A DNA stretch of 64,000 nucleotides, from assembly GCA_964649815.1 (NCBI GenBank), contig CAZYQC010000004.1:38361-102360 (forward strand). The letters run 5' to 3'. The notes below the pieces were generated by a model. It made no database searches and was not told where the DNA came from. It was given only the letters and a program-made list of their open reading frames with translations. Position numbers and translations under genes: made by a program. The DNA is from G013214665 sp964649815 (lineage in GTDB: Bacteria; Pseudomonadota; Alphaproteobacteria; Rhodobacterales; Rhodobacteraceae). Of the stretch, positions 1 to 8,383 are shown piece after piece (the stretch's first letter is position 1; the number at the start of each line of letters is the position of its first letter).

Positions 1-1
1 C

Positions 2-508
2 CGCGCGCATGCGGTGCACCCGGTTGCGGCTGTTCAATCCGAATATTCGCTCTCCACCCGATCCCCGGAAATGGGCTTGGTGCAAACCTGCGCCGAGCTT
101 GGGGCCGCGCTGGTGGCCTTTTCGCCCGTCGGGCGGGGTCTTTTGACGGATCGCCCGCATACGCGCGACGCCGCAGCGACCATGCCATTTCTGAAAAACA
201 ATCCACGCTTTTGCGAGCCGAACCTCAGCACCAATGTCGCCTTGACCGACCCGCTGCGCGCATTGGCGGCCGAGATGGGAACCTCCACCGCTGCATTGGC
301 GATCGCGTGGGTATTGCATCAAGGCGATCACATCATTCCAATCCCCGGGACCCGCGCGCTGGCGCATCTCGAAGAATTGGCCGAGGGTGCGGCCCTATCG
401 CTCACACAAAGCGATCTGGACCGGATCAACAGCATCCTGCCGATTGGCTGGGCCCACGGCGACCGCTACTCGGCGCAACAATGGGAAGGTCCCGAACGCT
501 ATTGCTAG
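2..508 (+). CDS. Aldo/keto reductase, C-terminal part (5' end outside window)
   Basis: This is the C-terminal ~168 residues of an NADP-dependent aldo/keto reductase; the reading frame is open from base 2, so the start lies upstream of the window. Visible family features are the QSEYSL strand segment, the SPVGRGLLT loop and the cofactor-binding IPIPGTR followed by a helix-rich end. The family reduces aldehydes and ketones in the cytoplasm; the substrate cannot be told. The gene converges on the peptide transporter operon, and the spacer holds that operon's terminator. Confidence 0.88.
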   Translation, partial: RAHAVHPVAAVQSEYSLSTRSPEMGLVQTCAELGAALVAFSPVGRGLLTDRPHTRDAAATMPFLKNNPRFCEPNLSTNVALTDPLRALAAEMGTSTAALAIAWVLHQGDHIIPIPGTRALAHLEELAEGAALSLTQSDLDRINSILPIGWAHGDRYSAQQWEGPERYC

Positions 509-541
509 GGCGCCCCGGCGCCCGGCGTCGCCGCGAGGCAC

Positions 542-578
542 AAAAAACCCTGCCCACCGGTCTCGCTGGTGGGCAGGG
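542..578 (-). terminator. Rho-independent terminator of the peptide ABC operon
   Basis: Read on the minus strand this is an 11-bp perfect stem (CCCTGCCCACC paired with GGTGGGCAGGG) with a 9-nt loop, followed directly by six T residues. It lies about 30 bases past the stop of the ATPase gene and is the clearest terminator of that operon. Confidence 0.9.
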
Positions 579-605
579 CAAATAGCCTTGGGACAGAGCG
601 CAGTC

Positions 606-2243
606 TCAGTTGCCGGCGCTTTCCATTTTGCGGTTGGCCAACACGTCCTCCAACCAGCCCAGACGCATTTCCGGGACCGAGCTGAGCAAAAGATCGGTGT
701 AATCGTCAAAGGGCGGCGACAGGACCTCGGATTTGGGTCCATAGCGCACGACGCGGCCTTGATACATGACCGCAATACTGTCCGCGATGGCTTTCACCGT
801 CGCCAGGTCATGCGTGATAAAGACATAGGCCACATCTTCCGCCGCTTGCAGACGCAGCAAGAGCTTTAGGATACCGTCCGCAACCAAAGGGTCCAAAGCC
901 GATGTAACCTCGTCACAGATGATCAACTTGGGCTTTGCCGCCAATGCGCGCGCAATGCACACACGCTGCTTTTGACCCCCAGAAAGCTCGGCCGGATACC
1001 GGTCGATGAATTCGACCCCCAGCTCGATCTCGTCCAACAGATCAATGGTGCGCTGGCGCTTTTCTGCGCCTTTGAGGCCAAAGTAGAACTCCAAAGGCCG
1101 CCCGATGATCGTCCCGACGGTCTGGCGCGGGTTCATCGCGACATCCGCCATTTGATAGATCATCTGCAACTCTCGCAGATCTTCAAGCGACCGGCTTGGC
1201 TGATCTGGCGTCAGCGTGCGTCCGGCAAAGGTGATCTTGCCCTCGCGCGGTGGCAACAGGCCGGTCATGACCCGCGCCATCGTCGACTTTCCCGAACCGG
1301 ATTCGCCCACCACAGCCAAAGTCTGTCCCGGTGACAAATCCATCGAGACATTGTGCAAAACATCAAAGCTTGTGCCTTTGTAGCGCGCGGTGATGTTTTC
1401 GGCCTTTAACACCGGCTCTGCTGTTGGCTGCTTTTCTTCATGCGCAATCGAACGCACAGAGACCAAAGCCTGTGTGTATTCTTCCTGTGGCGCGTTGATG
1501 ATCTGATCCGTCGTGCCGTATTCAACCGTGTTGCCATGCCGCAGAACCATGATGTGATCGCTCACCTGCGCGACCACGGCCAGGTCATGCGTGATATAAA
1601 GAGCCGCAACGCCTGTCAGACGAATGGCATTCTTGATCGCCGCCAAAACGTCGATCTGAGTGGTTACATCCAAGGCGGTTGTTGGTTCATCGAACACCAC
1701 AAGATCCGGCTGTGGGCACAGAGCCAACGCGGTCATGCACCGCTGAAGCTGGCCACCCGATACCTGGTGCGGATAGCGGCTTCCGATGTTCTCAGGGTCA
1801 GGCAATCCCAGTTGCCGGAACAAATCAATGGCCCGCAGCTCGGCTTCCTTCTTGGCGAATTTGCCCTGAAGAATGGCCGCTTCGGTCACCTGCTCCATGA
1901 TTTGCTTGGCCGGGTTGAACGATGCGGCCGCCGATTGGCTCACATAAGTCACCTCGCCGCCACGCAGCTTGCGCACGTCCGACACCCCGGTTTTCAGGAT
2001 GTCGCGCCCGTTGACCCAAACCTCTCCTCCGGTCAGCTCAACACCGCCCCGGCCATAGGCCATCGTGGCAAGGCCAATGGTGGATTTGCCCGCGCCGGAT
2101 TCGCCGATCAGACCAAGGACCTTGCCAGGTTCCAGGTCGAAATCCACACCGTGCACGATCTCGATATCATGCGGCTTTTCCCCAGGCGGATAGACTGTGG
2201 CACCGATTTTGAGGCCCCGTACTTTGACAAGTGGATCGCTCAT
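606..2243 (-). CDS. Dipeptide/oligopeptide ABC transporter, fused double ATP-binding protein
   Basis: A 545-residue cytoplasmic ATPase with two complete ABC domains, equivalent to DppD and DppF in one chain. Domain 1 has Walker A GESGAGKST near residue 47, signature SGGQLQR and Walker B VVFDEPT; domain 2 repeats the set as GESGSGKST, SGGQKQR and IICDEVTSALD. Between them sits the region typical of the oligopeptide ATPase C-terminus. The start was set at the ATG at 2243 because it overlaps the permease stop as ATGA; an upstream in-frame start would run deep into the permease. Last gene of the operon. The transported substrate is inferred from family and from the adjacent peptidase, so glutathione, opines or similar remain possible. 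Confidence 0.92.
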   Translation of the reverse strand: MSDPLVKVRGLKIGATVYPPGEKPHDIEIVHGVDFDLEPGKVLGLIGESGAGKSTIGLATMAYGRGGVELTGGEVWVNGRDILKTGVSDVRKLRGGEVTYVSQSAAASFNPAKQIMEQVTEAAILQGKFAKKEAELRAIDLFRQLGLPDPENIGSRYPHQVSGGQLQRCMTALALCPQPDLVVFDEPTTALDVTTQIDVLAAIKNAIRLTGVAALYITHDLAVVAQVSDHIMVLRHGNTVEYGTTDQIINAPQEEYTQALVSVRSIAHEEKQPTAEPVLKAENITARYKGTSFDVLHNVSMDLSPGQTLAVVGESGSGKSTMARVMTGLLPPREGKITFAGRTLTPDQPSRSLEDLRELQMIYQMADVAMNPRQTVGTIIGRPLEFYFGLKGAEKRQRTIDLLDEIELGVEFIDRYPAELSGGQKQRVCIARALAAKPKLIICDEVTSALDPLVADGILKLLLRLQAAEDVAYVFITHDLATVKAIADSIAVMYQGRVVRYGPKSEVLSPPFDDYTDLLLSSVPEMRLGWLEDVLANRKMESAGN

Positions 2244-3061
2244 CCCCGGCCTCCTTTCAACGATGTGGTGCGGCTCAGAACCCAATCCGCCACGAGGTTC
2301 ACCGAGATCGCCAGGATCGCAATCGTGACCGCGGGATAAAGCGCCGCGCCGATGCCATAGGTCAGACCTTCGGTGTTTTCCTTCACGATCCCACCCAGGT
2401 CCGCCTGGGGCGGTTGAATGCCCAGGCCCAGGAATGACAAGGTCGAGATAAAGAGCACCATAAAGATGAACCGCAGGCCCATCTCTGCGACCAGCGGTGA
2501 CAGTGCGTTGGGCAAGATTTCACGAAAGATAATCCAGCCGCGGCCTTCGCCACGCAGCTTTGCGGCTTCGACATAGTCCATGACGTTGATGTCGACCGCA
2601 ACGGCGCGGGCCAGTCGATAGACGCGCGTGCTGTCTAGAAAACCCATGACGACGATAAGAACACCGATGGTGATTGGTGTGATCGACAAGATCACAAGGG
2701 CAAAGATCAGCGACGGAATGGACATCAGCAGGTCAACAAACCGCGACAGCGCCTGGTCGACCCAGCCGCCAACCACCGCCGCCAAAAAGCCCAGCACGGC
2801 GCCTGTGGTAAAGCTCAGGATGGTCGCGAGGGTCGCGATCCAGATCGTTGTGCGCAGGCCATAGATCATACGGCTAAGCAAGTCGCGCCCAATGCCGTCA
2901 GTGCCCAGCAGAAACTCACCATTCGGCGGGTCCCAGAAGCCTTGCGAGACAACCTGGTCATAGCCGTAAGGCGCAATCAGCGGCGCAAAAATTGCCACCA
3001 GGAAAAAGAGCGCGGTGAAAAACAGGCCAAGCATAGCGGCCAAGGGAATGCGGATGAACAT
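2240..3061 (-). CDS. Peptide ABC transporter permease (DppC-like)
   Basis: A 273-residue inner-membrane permease of the BPD_transp_1 family, second of the pair. Residues 1-30 form the first membrane segment, followed by the family's FAPLIAPYGYDQ stretch and GTDGIGRDLLSR, the DppC hallmark. The EAA loop is seen as EAAKLRGEGRGWIIFREILPN. The ATG at 3061 is preferred over one 63 bases upstream because GGAG lies eight bases before it and it overlaps the stop of a 40-codon frame as TGATG. The gene overlaps the ATPase by 4 bases. Confidence 0.9.
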   Translation of the reverse strand: MFIRIPLAAMLGLFFTALFFLVAIFAPLIAPYGYDQVVSQGFWDPPNGEFLLGTDGIGRDLLSRMIYGLRTTIWIATLATILSFTTGAVLGFLAAVVGGWVDQALSRFVDLLMSIPSLIFALVILSITPITIGVLIVVMGFLDSTRVYRLARAVAVDINVMDYVEAAKLRGEGRGWIIFREILPNALSPLVAEMGLRFIFMVLFISTLSFLGLGIQPPQADLGGIVKENTEGLTYGIGAALYPAVTIAILAISVNLVADWVLSRTTSLKGGRG

Positions 3062-3183
3062 CAGATGATCTCCGTAATAGGTGCCAATGGCGGCAACGCG
3101 CCATTGAATGCGCGCGCAGGGCATGGGCCAGGTCGCGCAAATGCAGATGCAATAGCTGCGGTGTCAGGCATGGCGCGTCTCAT
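3061..3183 (-). other. 40-codon reading frame bridging the two permease genes
   Basis: An ATG that overlaps the DppB-like stop (ATGA) opens a 40-codon frame, which ends in a TGA overlapping the start of the DppC-like gene (TGATG). It has no membrane segment and no recognisable domain, and is rich in Ala and Pro. It could be a bridging frame that couples translation of the two permeases, or the remnant of a longer DppC N-terminus displaced by a frameshift. No product is claimed. Confidence 0.3.
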
Positions 3184-4130
3184 TTCGGATGCCGCAGCCG
3201 CGGATTGGTCAGGATCGAAACGACGTCAGCGATCAGGTTCAGACCGATGTAAATCGCCGCAAAGATCATGCCGCAGGCCTGCACAACGGGAATGTCGCGC
3301 TTGGTCACGTGATCGACGAGATATTGTCCCATGCCGGGATACACAAACACCACCTCAACCACGACAACACCCACAACGAGGTACGCGAGGTTCAGCATAA
3401 CCACGTTCACGACAGGCGCGATGGCGTTCGGGAAAGCGTGTTTGCGGATAACCGTAAAGCTGGACAGCCCCTTCAGCTCTGCCGTTTCGATATAGGCAGA
3501 TTGCATAACGTTTAGGATCGCGGCCCGTGTCATACGCATCATATGCGCCAGAACAACCAGCGTCAGAACCAAAACTGGAATGGCGATCGATTCCAACCGC
3601 GTGAAAAAGTCAGCCTCGGGGCGATAGCCCACCGCAGTCGGAGGGAACCAGCGCAGCTGTACGCCCAGAATGAACATCACGATATAGCCAATCACGAATT
3701 CCGGCATCGAAATGGTCGTCAATGTGGTCGCGGAAATCAGCTTGTCGGGCCAGCGTTCCTGATAGCGAACTGCCAAAAGGCCCAGGAAAATCGCCAATGG
3801 CACGGCGATCACAGCGGCCGATACGGCCAGGAAAAGCGTGTTCGCAAACCGGCGACCCACAGCTTCGTTGATAGATTGTCCCGATGTCAGCGCGGTCCCG
3901 AGGTCTCCGGTCAAAAGTCCACCCAGCCAATCGAAATAGCGGGTGACAGGCGGGTCATTCACACCAAGCTCGGCGCGCAAATTGGCCAGCGCTTCGGGTG
4001 TCGCCGATTGGCCAAGAATCTGTTGAGCGACGTCTCCCGGTAGGACCATTGTGCCTACGAAAATCACGATGGAGACGAGAAAAAGGAGGAGTAGGCCCAG
4101 CGAAATTCGCTGGACCAACAATCTTGTCAT
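3180..4130 (-). CDS. Peptide ABC transporter permease (DppB-like)
   Basis: A 316-residue inner-membrane permease, first of the pair. It begins with a membrane helix after MTRLLVQR, followed by the DppB-type periplasmic stretch (LPGDVAQQILGQSATPEAL, then LRAELGVNDP), and carries the EAA loop ETAELKGLSSFTVIRKHAFPNA in its second half. An alternative ATG at 4139 adds three residues and starts one base from the binding-protein stop; neither start has a strong ribosome site, which suggests coupling to the gene before it. The stop overlaps the next ATG. Confidence 0.9.
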   Translation of the reverse strand: MTRLLVQRISLGLLLLFLVSIVIFVGTMVLPGDVAQQILGQSATPEALANLRAELGVNDPPVTRYFDWLGGLLTGDLGTALTSGQSINEAVGRRFANTLFLAVSAAVIAVPLAIFLGLLAVRYQERWPDKLISATTLTTISMPEFVIGYIVMFILGVQLRWFPPTAVGYRPEADFFTRLESIAIPVLVLTLVVLAHMMRMTRAAILNVMQSAYIETAELKGLSSFTVIRKHAFPNAIAPVVNVVMLNLAYLVVGVVVVEVVFVYPGMGQYLVDHVTKRDIPVVQACGMIFAAIYIGLNLIADVVSILTNPRLRHPK

Positions 4131-4140
4131 GGGTCCCATA

Positions 4141-5879
4141 TTAAGAGGTGACCCACATCCGCATAGGCGCAGAGTTGTTCATAAAGCCAAAGCCAGTGAC
4201 GTTCTCTGTCCAGCCGGCAAGGCGATCAGACTGAGCATCGATAAAGTCGTTGAACATCGGCAGGATCAGACCGCCTTCGTCACGCAAAATCGTACCCATA
4301 TCTGCGTACATCTGCATCCGCTTGGCACTATCCAGCTCGGCACGGGCTGCGATCAGCAACTGGTCGAACTGATCGTTGAAGAAACGTGTGTCGTTCCAGT
4401 CAGCGGTCGACAGATATGCGGTCGAGAACATCTGGTCCTGAACAGGACGTCCGCCCCAATAGCTCGTGCAGAACGGCTGCTTGTTCCAAACCTCTGACCA
4501 GTAACCGTCGTTTGGCTCGCGCTTGATTTCGATGTTGATACCAGCAGCAGCCGCACTCTGTTGGAAGAGCGCCGCAGCGTCAGGCGCGCCTGGGAACGAG
4601 TTGTCGGATGTGCGCAGCAGAACCGCGCCGTCGTGGCCGGACTTTTTGAAATGGAATGCGGCTTTGTCGGCGTCATATTCGCGCTGTTCGAATTCGGTGA
4701 ACAACGGATAAGCCGAGTTGATCGGCGTGTCGTTCCCGACCGAGCCATAGCCAAACAAGATCTTGTCGACCATCTCTTGACGGTTCATCGCGTATTTCAG
4801 CGCAAGGCGCAGGTCGTTGTTGTCAAACGGCGCCGTGTTGCAATGCATGATGAACACATAATGGCCGGGGCCAGGTGTCGAATGCACAGTGATGTTTGGC
4901 GCGCGGCCAACCAAGCTTGCTGTGCGTGGTGGAACGCGGTCGATGATGTCAACCTGACCAGACTGCAGGGCCGCAACGCGCGCCGTGTTGTCGTTGATCA
5001 CGATCAGCTCGACGGTCGACGCATAGCCGTAGTCACCCCAATAGTTCGGGTTCTTTTCGAACACGAACCGCACGCCCATCTCGTGGCTCTTCAGGATGTA
5101 GGGGCCTGTGCCGATGGCTGCGGTTGGGTCGTCCTTGCCGCCGCCTGGCTGCACAACGATGTGATAATCCTGCATGTAGTAAGGCAGGTCAGCATTCGGG
5201 TTCTTCAGCGAGATAACAACCGTGTCGCCATCTGCGGAAACGTTGTCGATGTCGCGCAATAGGCCAAGCGCGCCAGACTTTGTGTCTTCGCCCGCATGTC
5301 GGTCGATTGTGTCGACAACGTCTTGCGCTGTCACGCTTTGGCCGTTCGAGAACGTGATGCCCTGGCGCAGCTTAAAGCGCCATGTCTTCGCATCCGCCGA
5401 GCCTTCAAAGCTTTCGGCCACGCGACCGGCCAAGCCGCCATCATCGGTCAGCGAGACCAGCGGTTCACCCCACAGCAGGTTCACCTGCGTGGCAACAAAG
5501 TTCGCAGCCAGGGCCGGATCAAGGCTGTCGGTGGTCGAGCCACCCTGAGCGCCGATGCGCAGCGTGCCGCCAATCTGTGGACCTGCCGCGTGCACGGCAG
5601 AGGTCAGCATCGAATTGGCAGCCACAGCTGTCAGGCCGAGTGCGGATGCACGGCCCACAAATTCACGACGTGNNNNNNNNNNNNNNNNNNNNNNNNNNNN
5701 NNNNNNNNNNNNNNNNNNNNNNNNNNNNNNNNNNNNNNNNNNNNNNNNNNNNNNNNNNNNNNNNNNNNNNNNGCAGCCACAGCTGTCAGGCCGAGTGCGG
5801 ATGCACGGCCCACAAATTCACGACGTGACATGATGCCCGCCACGACCTTTCGTGACAGGTACTCAAGTTGTTTTGACAT
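4141..5879 (-). CDS. Tat-exported peptide-binding protein, family 5 (interrupted by an assembly gap)
   Basis: Periplasmic solute-binding component of the peptide ABC transporter (SBP_bac_5 family). The start at 5879 gives an N-terminus containing SRREFVGRASALG, a twin-arginine signal, so it is probably exported folded. The mature chain begins near AAGPQIGGTLRIG, with the family's TWRFKLRQGITFSNGQ and IGTGPYILKSHE segments. The 100-N gap plus one copy of the 55-base flank (155 bases) must be removed; the remaining 1584 bases are then one open frame of 527 residues, the usual length. It heads the operon and lies 118 bases downstream of the hydrolase gene. Confidence 0.9.
5673..5772. other. Assembly gap (100 N) with duplicated 55-base flanks
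   Basis: Exactly 100 N. The 55 bases at 5618-5672 are identical to 5773-5827. The gap cuts the Tat signal region of the binding-protein gene, and collapsing it restores a continuous frame. It is read as two contigs overlapping by 55 bases that were joined with N rather than merged. Confidence 0.95.
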
Positions 5880-5997
5880 ATTTGTCTCCCATTGGTGTTT
5901 CGCCTGCGTCTTGCGCGCAGTTCCCTAAGACACGGGAAGGTTTGCGCATTTGCCGGTACGGGGCAAGGATAAATACGGCGAAAATGACGGGAACGTG

Positions 5998-8004
5998 TCA
6001 AAGGCGATCGCGGGGGATCTTTTCCTTTACCTCTTTTTGGAAAACGCAAACTTCGTTTTCAAAAGCCGACAATGTCGCAGACAGGTAGAAATTTGTCGCA
6101 TCTGAGTGCATATCACAGGTCGCTTCGGTCCGCATCGTGATGTCACCGCGAATTGTCTCGTCTGTCCAATGGCAATGACCGCTTGCACACAGCGGATCGT
6201 CGGGGTGGATGGACCAACGTTCTCGGGCAATTGAGCCATTGATCAACCCATGATCGAGATCACGCACAGCGCCGAAATCGTCTTCGATGATCAAATGAAC
6301 CGCGCCTGTGACGTGATCGACCTCGGTTCGGCGGACGTGGGAATCAGCACGAACCTCTTCTGTGGCCCAGGGCTCTTCGGCCTCTGGCGGCAAAAACTGG
6401 ATAGCGGCGCCGGTCTCTTGAGGCGCAGGCAGAGCGATGTCGCCGCGGTGTAACCGCAGCTGGGTGGCCTGCGGCGAGGGCCAGATCAAGGGCCAATATG
6501 CCGTTGAAATTGCAACACGCAGCCGATCACCGGCGGGGACTTTGTACCCGATATGATCCAGAGAAATCTCGATCTCTGTTGGCGTGTCCGGCGACAAAGC
6601 TGTCGGCGTTTCTGCGCCCGTGCGATGCGACAGGTTCAAAACGCCATAGGTGATCCGCGTGGACGCACCGTCTGCGTGCACGTGATTCAAACGCACCGCA
6701 ATCTGCGCCTGGGGATGGCTGGACGACAGCCACAGCCGCAGGGTCGGGCGCCCCAGAATGTCCAGATCGGCGTCCAGTGGCGCCGACGTCCAGCAAGCGC
6801 TTTTGGCATCATCAGCCCGTTGATCACCGGGCATCTCTGGCCCCAACCAAATCGCGCAATATTCGCCCGCGTCCATTCCGGTATCAGCAGGTGATGCGAT
6901 CAGCGTGTCGGTCTGCGCGTCCGCATCCCCAAGTGTCCCTCCGTCACTCAGTTTGAATGCGGTGGCCTGTGCTGTCCCCGCGGGGTCAACGTGGCAGGTG
7001 CCAGCGTCCTGGCTAATCCAACGGCCGCTGCGCTCAGAGTACCAGGTTGCCGGACGCACGCCGTCCATCACGTAGGCGCGATAATCCGGGTCCGCCTCGA
7101 CGCCGGTGTCGTGCCCCTTTAGCCAGCGGTCCCACCAGCGCAACGCCTCTTGCAGAAACCCGATGCGGGGCTCGGGAACGGCAAAATGCGGGTATTTGTG
7201 AACCCAAGGGCCAACAATGCCCTTTGCACCGGGGATCGCGTCAACAATCTGGGGAACGGCGTTTTTGTAAGCGTCACCCCAACCGCCGACGGCCAGCACC
7301 TTGGCGGTGATGGCGGAAAAGTCTTCGCAAACCGATCCGTGTTTCCAATAGGCATCCCGTGTCTGATGCCCCAGCCATGTCGCAGGCAAGAACGGCTCGG
7401 CCTCGAGCCGCTCCAACCACAACTCGCGCCAATCGCTGCGCAGGGCAGGGTCCGGTGGGCGGGAAGAATACGACCACATCGTCGCCCCCCATCCCAAGTT
7501 TTCATTCAGCAAACAGCCGCCTTTGAAGTGAATGTCATCGGCAAATCGATCAACGGTCGAGCACAGCGTGATAATCGCCTTGAGCGCCTCGGGCTGTCGC
7601 GCCGCGACCTGCAGAGAGTTAAATCCGCCCCAGGAAATACCCATCATACCGGCGGCGCCATTGCACCAAGGTTGCGCTGCCGCCCAGGCGATCACCTCTT
7701 CGGCGTCGGCAAGTTCCTGTTCGGTGTATTCATCCTCCATCAGCCCATCGCTGTCGCCATTGCCGCGCATGTCGACCCGCAAACACGCATAGCCGCGCTT
7801 GGCAAAATATGGATGGGTCAGCGCGTCTCGGGCGCAGGTTCCGTCGCGTTTGCGATAGGGAAGATATTCGAGAATGACAGGCACCGGATCATCTGCGGCG
7901 TCGGTCGGAATCCACGCGCGGGTCGAGAGGCGGGTGCCATCCGACAGCGTGATCCCCAGGTCGGGCGTTTCGGTGATGTCGCGCAAAGTATTGGTCTTGG
8001 TCAT
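5998..8004 (-). CDS. CocE/NonD family hydrolase (X-Pro dipeptidyl-peptidase type)
   Basis: A 668-residue alpha/beta hydrolase of the S15/CocE class. Near the N-terminus it has the family's EYLPYRKRDGT and DMRGNGDSDG segments; the nucleophile elbow is GISWGG (Ser near residue 124), and a candidate catalytic His lies in PWVHKYPHF. The second half is the beta-sandwich PepX_C domain. Family members cleave Xaa-Pro dipeptides, acyl esters or amides. With a peptide transporter immediately downstream, peptide or amide hydrolysis after uptake is the natural inference. No signal peptide is visible. The ATG at 8004 is preferred; an in-frame TTG at 8040 would start inside the tandem repeat. Confidence 0.88.
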   Translation of the reverse strand: MTKTNTLRDITETPDLGITLSDGTRLSTRAWIPTDAADDPVPVILEYLPYRKRDGTCARDALTHPYFAKRGYACLRVDMRGNGDSDGLMEDEYTEQELADAEEVIAWAAAQPWCNGAAGMMGISWGGFNSLQVAARQPEALKAIITLCSTVDRFADDIHFKGGCLLNENLGWGATMWSYSSRPPDPALRSDWRELWLERLEAEPFLPATWLGHQTRDAYWKHGSVCEDFSAITAKVLAVGGWGDAYKNAVPQIVDAIPGAKGIVGPWVHKYPHFAVPEPRIGFLQEALRWWDRWLKGHDTGVEADPDYRAYVMDGVRPATWYSERSGRWISQDAGTCHVDPAGTAQATAFKLSDGGTLGDADAQTDTLIASPADTGMDAGEYCAIWLGPEMPGDQRADDAKSACWTSAPLDADLDILGRPTLRLWLSSSHPQAQIAVRLNHVHADGASTRITYGVLNLSHRTGAETPTALSPDTPTEIEISLDHIGYKVPAGDRLRVAISTAYWPLIWPSPQATQLRLHRGDIALPAPQETGAAIQFLPPEAEEPWATEEVRADSHVRRTEVDHVTGAVHLIIEDDFGAVRDLDHGLINGSIARERWSIHPDDPLCASGHCHWTDETIRGDITMRTEATCDMHSDATNFYLSATLSAFENEVCVFQKEVKEKIPRDRL

Positions 8005-8037
8005 GACCGCAAGGGGCGCATCGCGGCGTTGATCTGT

Positions 8038-8366
8038 CAAGGCGCCAAACGCAGGCCCGGATGCCGTGTTTTCTGTCCCCGCGGGGACACCGTTGAATCT
8101 ATTGGCAAAAAGAGTGACTGAAAANNNNNNNNNNNNNNNNNNNNNNNNNNNNNNNNNNNNNNNNNNNNNNNNNNNNNNNNNNNNNNNNNNNNNNNNNNNN
8201 NNNNNNNNNNNNNNNNNNNNNNNNTTTCTGTCCCCGCGGGGACACCGTTGAATCTATTGGCAAAAAGAGTGACTGAAAACAAGGCGCCAAACGCAGGCCC
8301 GGATGCCGTGTTTTCTGTCCCCGCGGGGACACCGTTGAATCTATTGGCAAAAAGAGTGACTGAAAA
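8038..8366. repeat. 87-bp tandem repeat upstream of the hydrolase gene, interrupted by a gap
   Basis: A full 87-base unit at 8038-8124 is repeated identically at 8280-8366; between them are 100 N and a 55-base partial copy (8225-8279) that is probably the assembly overlap. Each copy contains the 16-bp perfect palindrome TGTCCCCGCGGGGACA (8074-8089, 8229-8244, 8316-8331). At least two tandem copies are therefore present; the true number is hidden by the gap. The array occupies the promoter side of the minus-strand hydrolase gene and the 3' side of the glycerate kinase gene. The rest of the 8005-8383 spacer holds no gene that I can see. Confidence 0.85.
8125..8224. other. Assembly gap (100 N) inside the tandem repeat
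   Basis: Exactly 100 N; 8070-8124 is identical to 8225-8279 (55 bases). The gap falls in a tandem repeat longer than the apparent overlap length, which explains why the assembly graph could not be resolved here. Confidence 0.95.
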
Positions 8367-8383
8367 GTTAACGGCTATGGGTT

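Noticed and set aside
1440..2339. A 299-codon plus-strand frame opposite the double ATPase
   Set aside because: It is antisense to two conserved ABC domains and has no recognisable domain or ribosome site.
5618..5827. 55-base direct repeats considered as target-site duplications of a mobile element
   Set aside because: The same 55-base length occurs at all three N gaps and no transposase is present; an assembly overlap explains them.
8038..8366. Tandem repeat considered as a CRISPR array
   Set aside because: Units are 87 bases, directly adjacent and identical, with no variable spacers; no cas gene is nearby.
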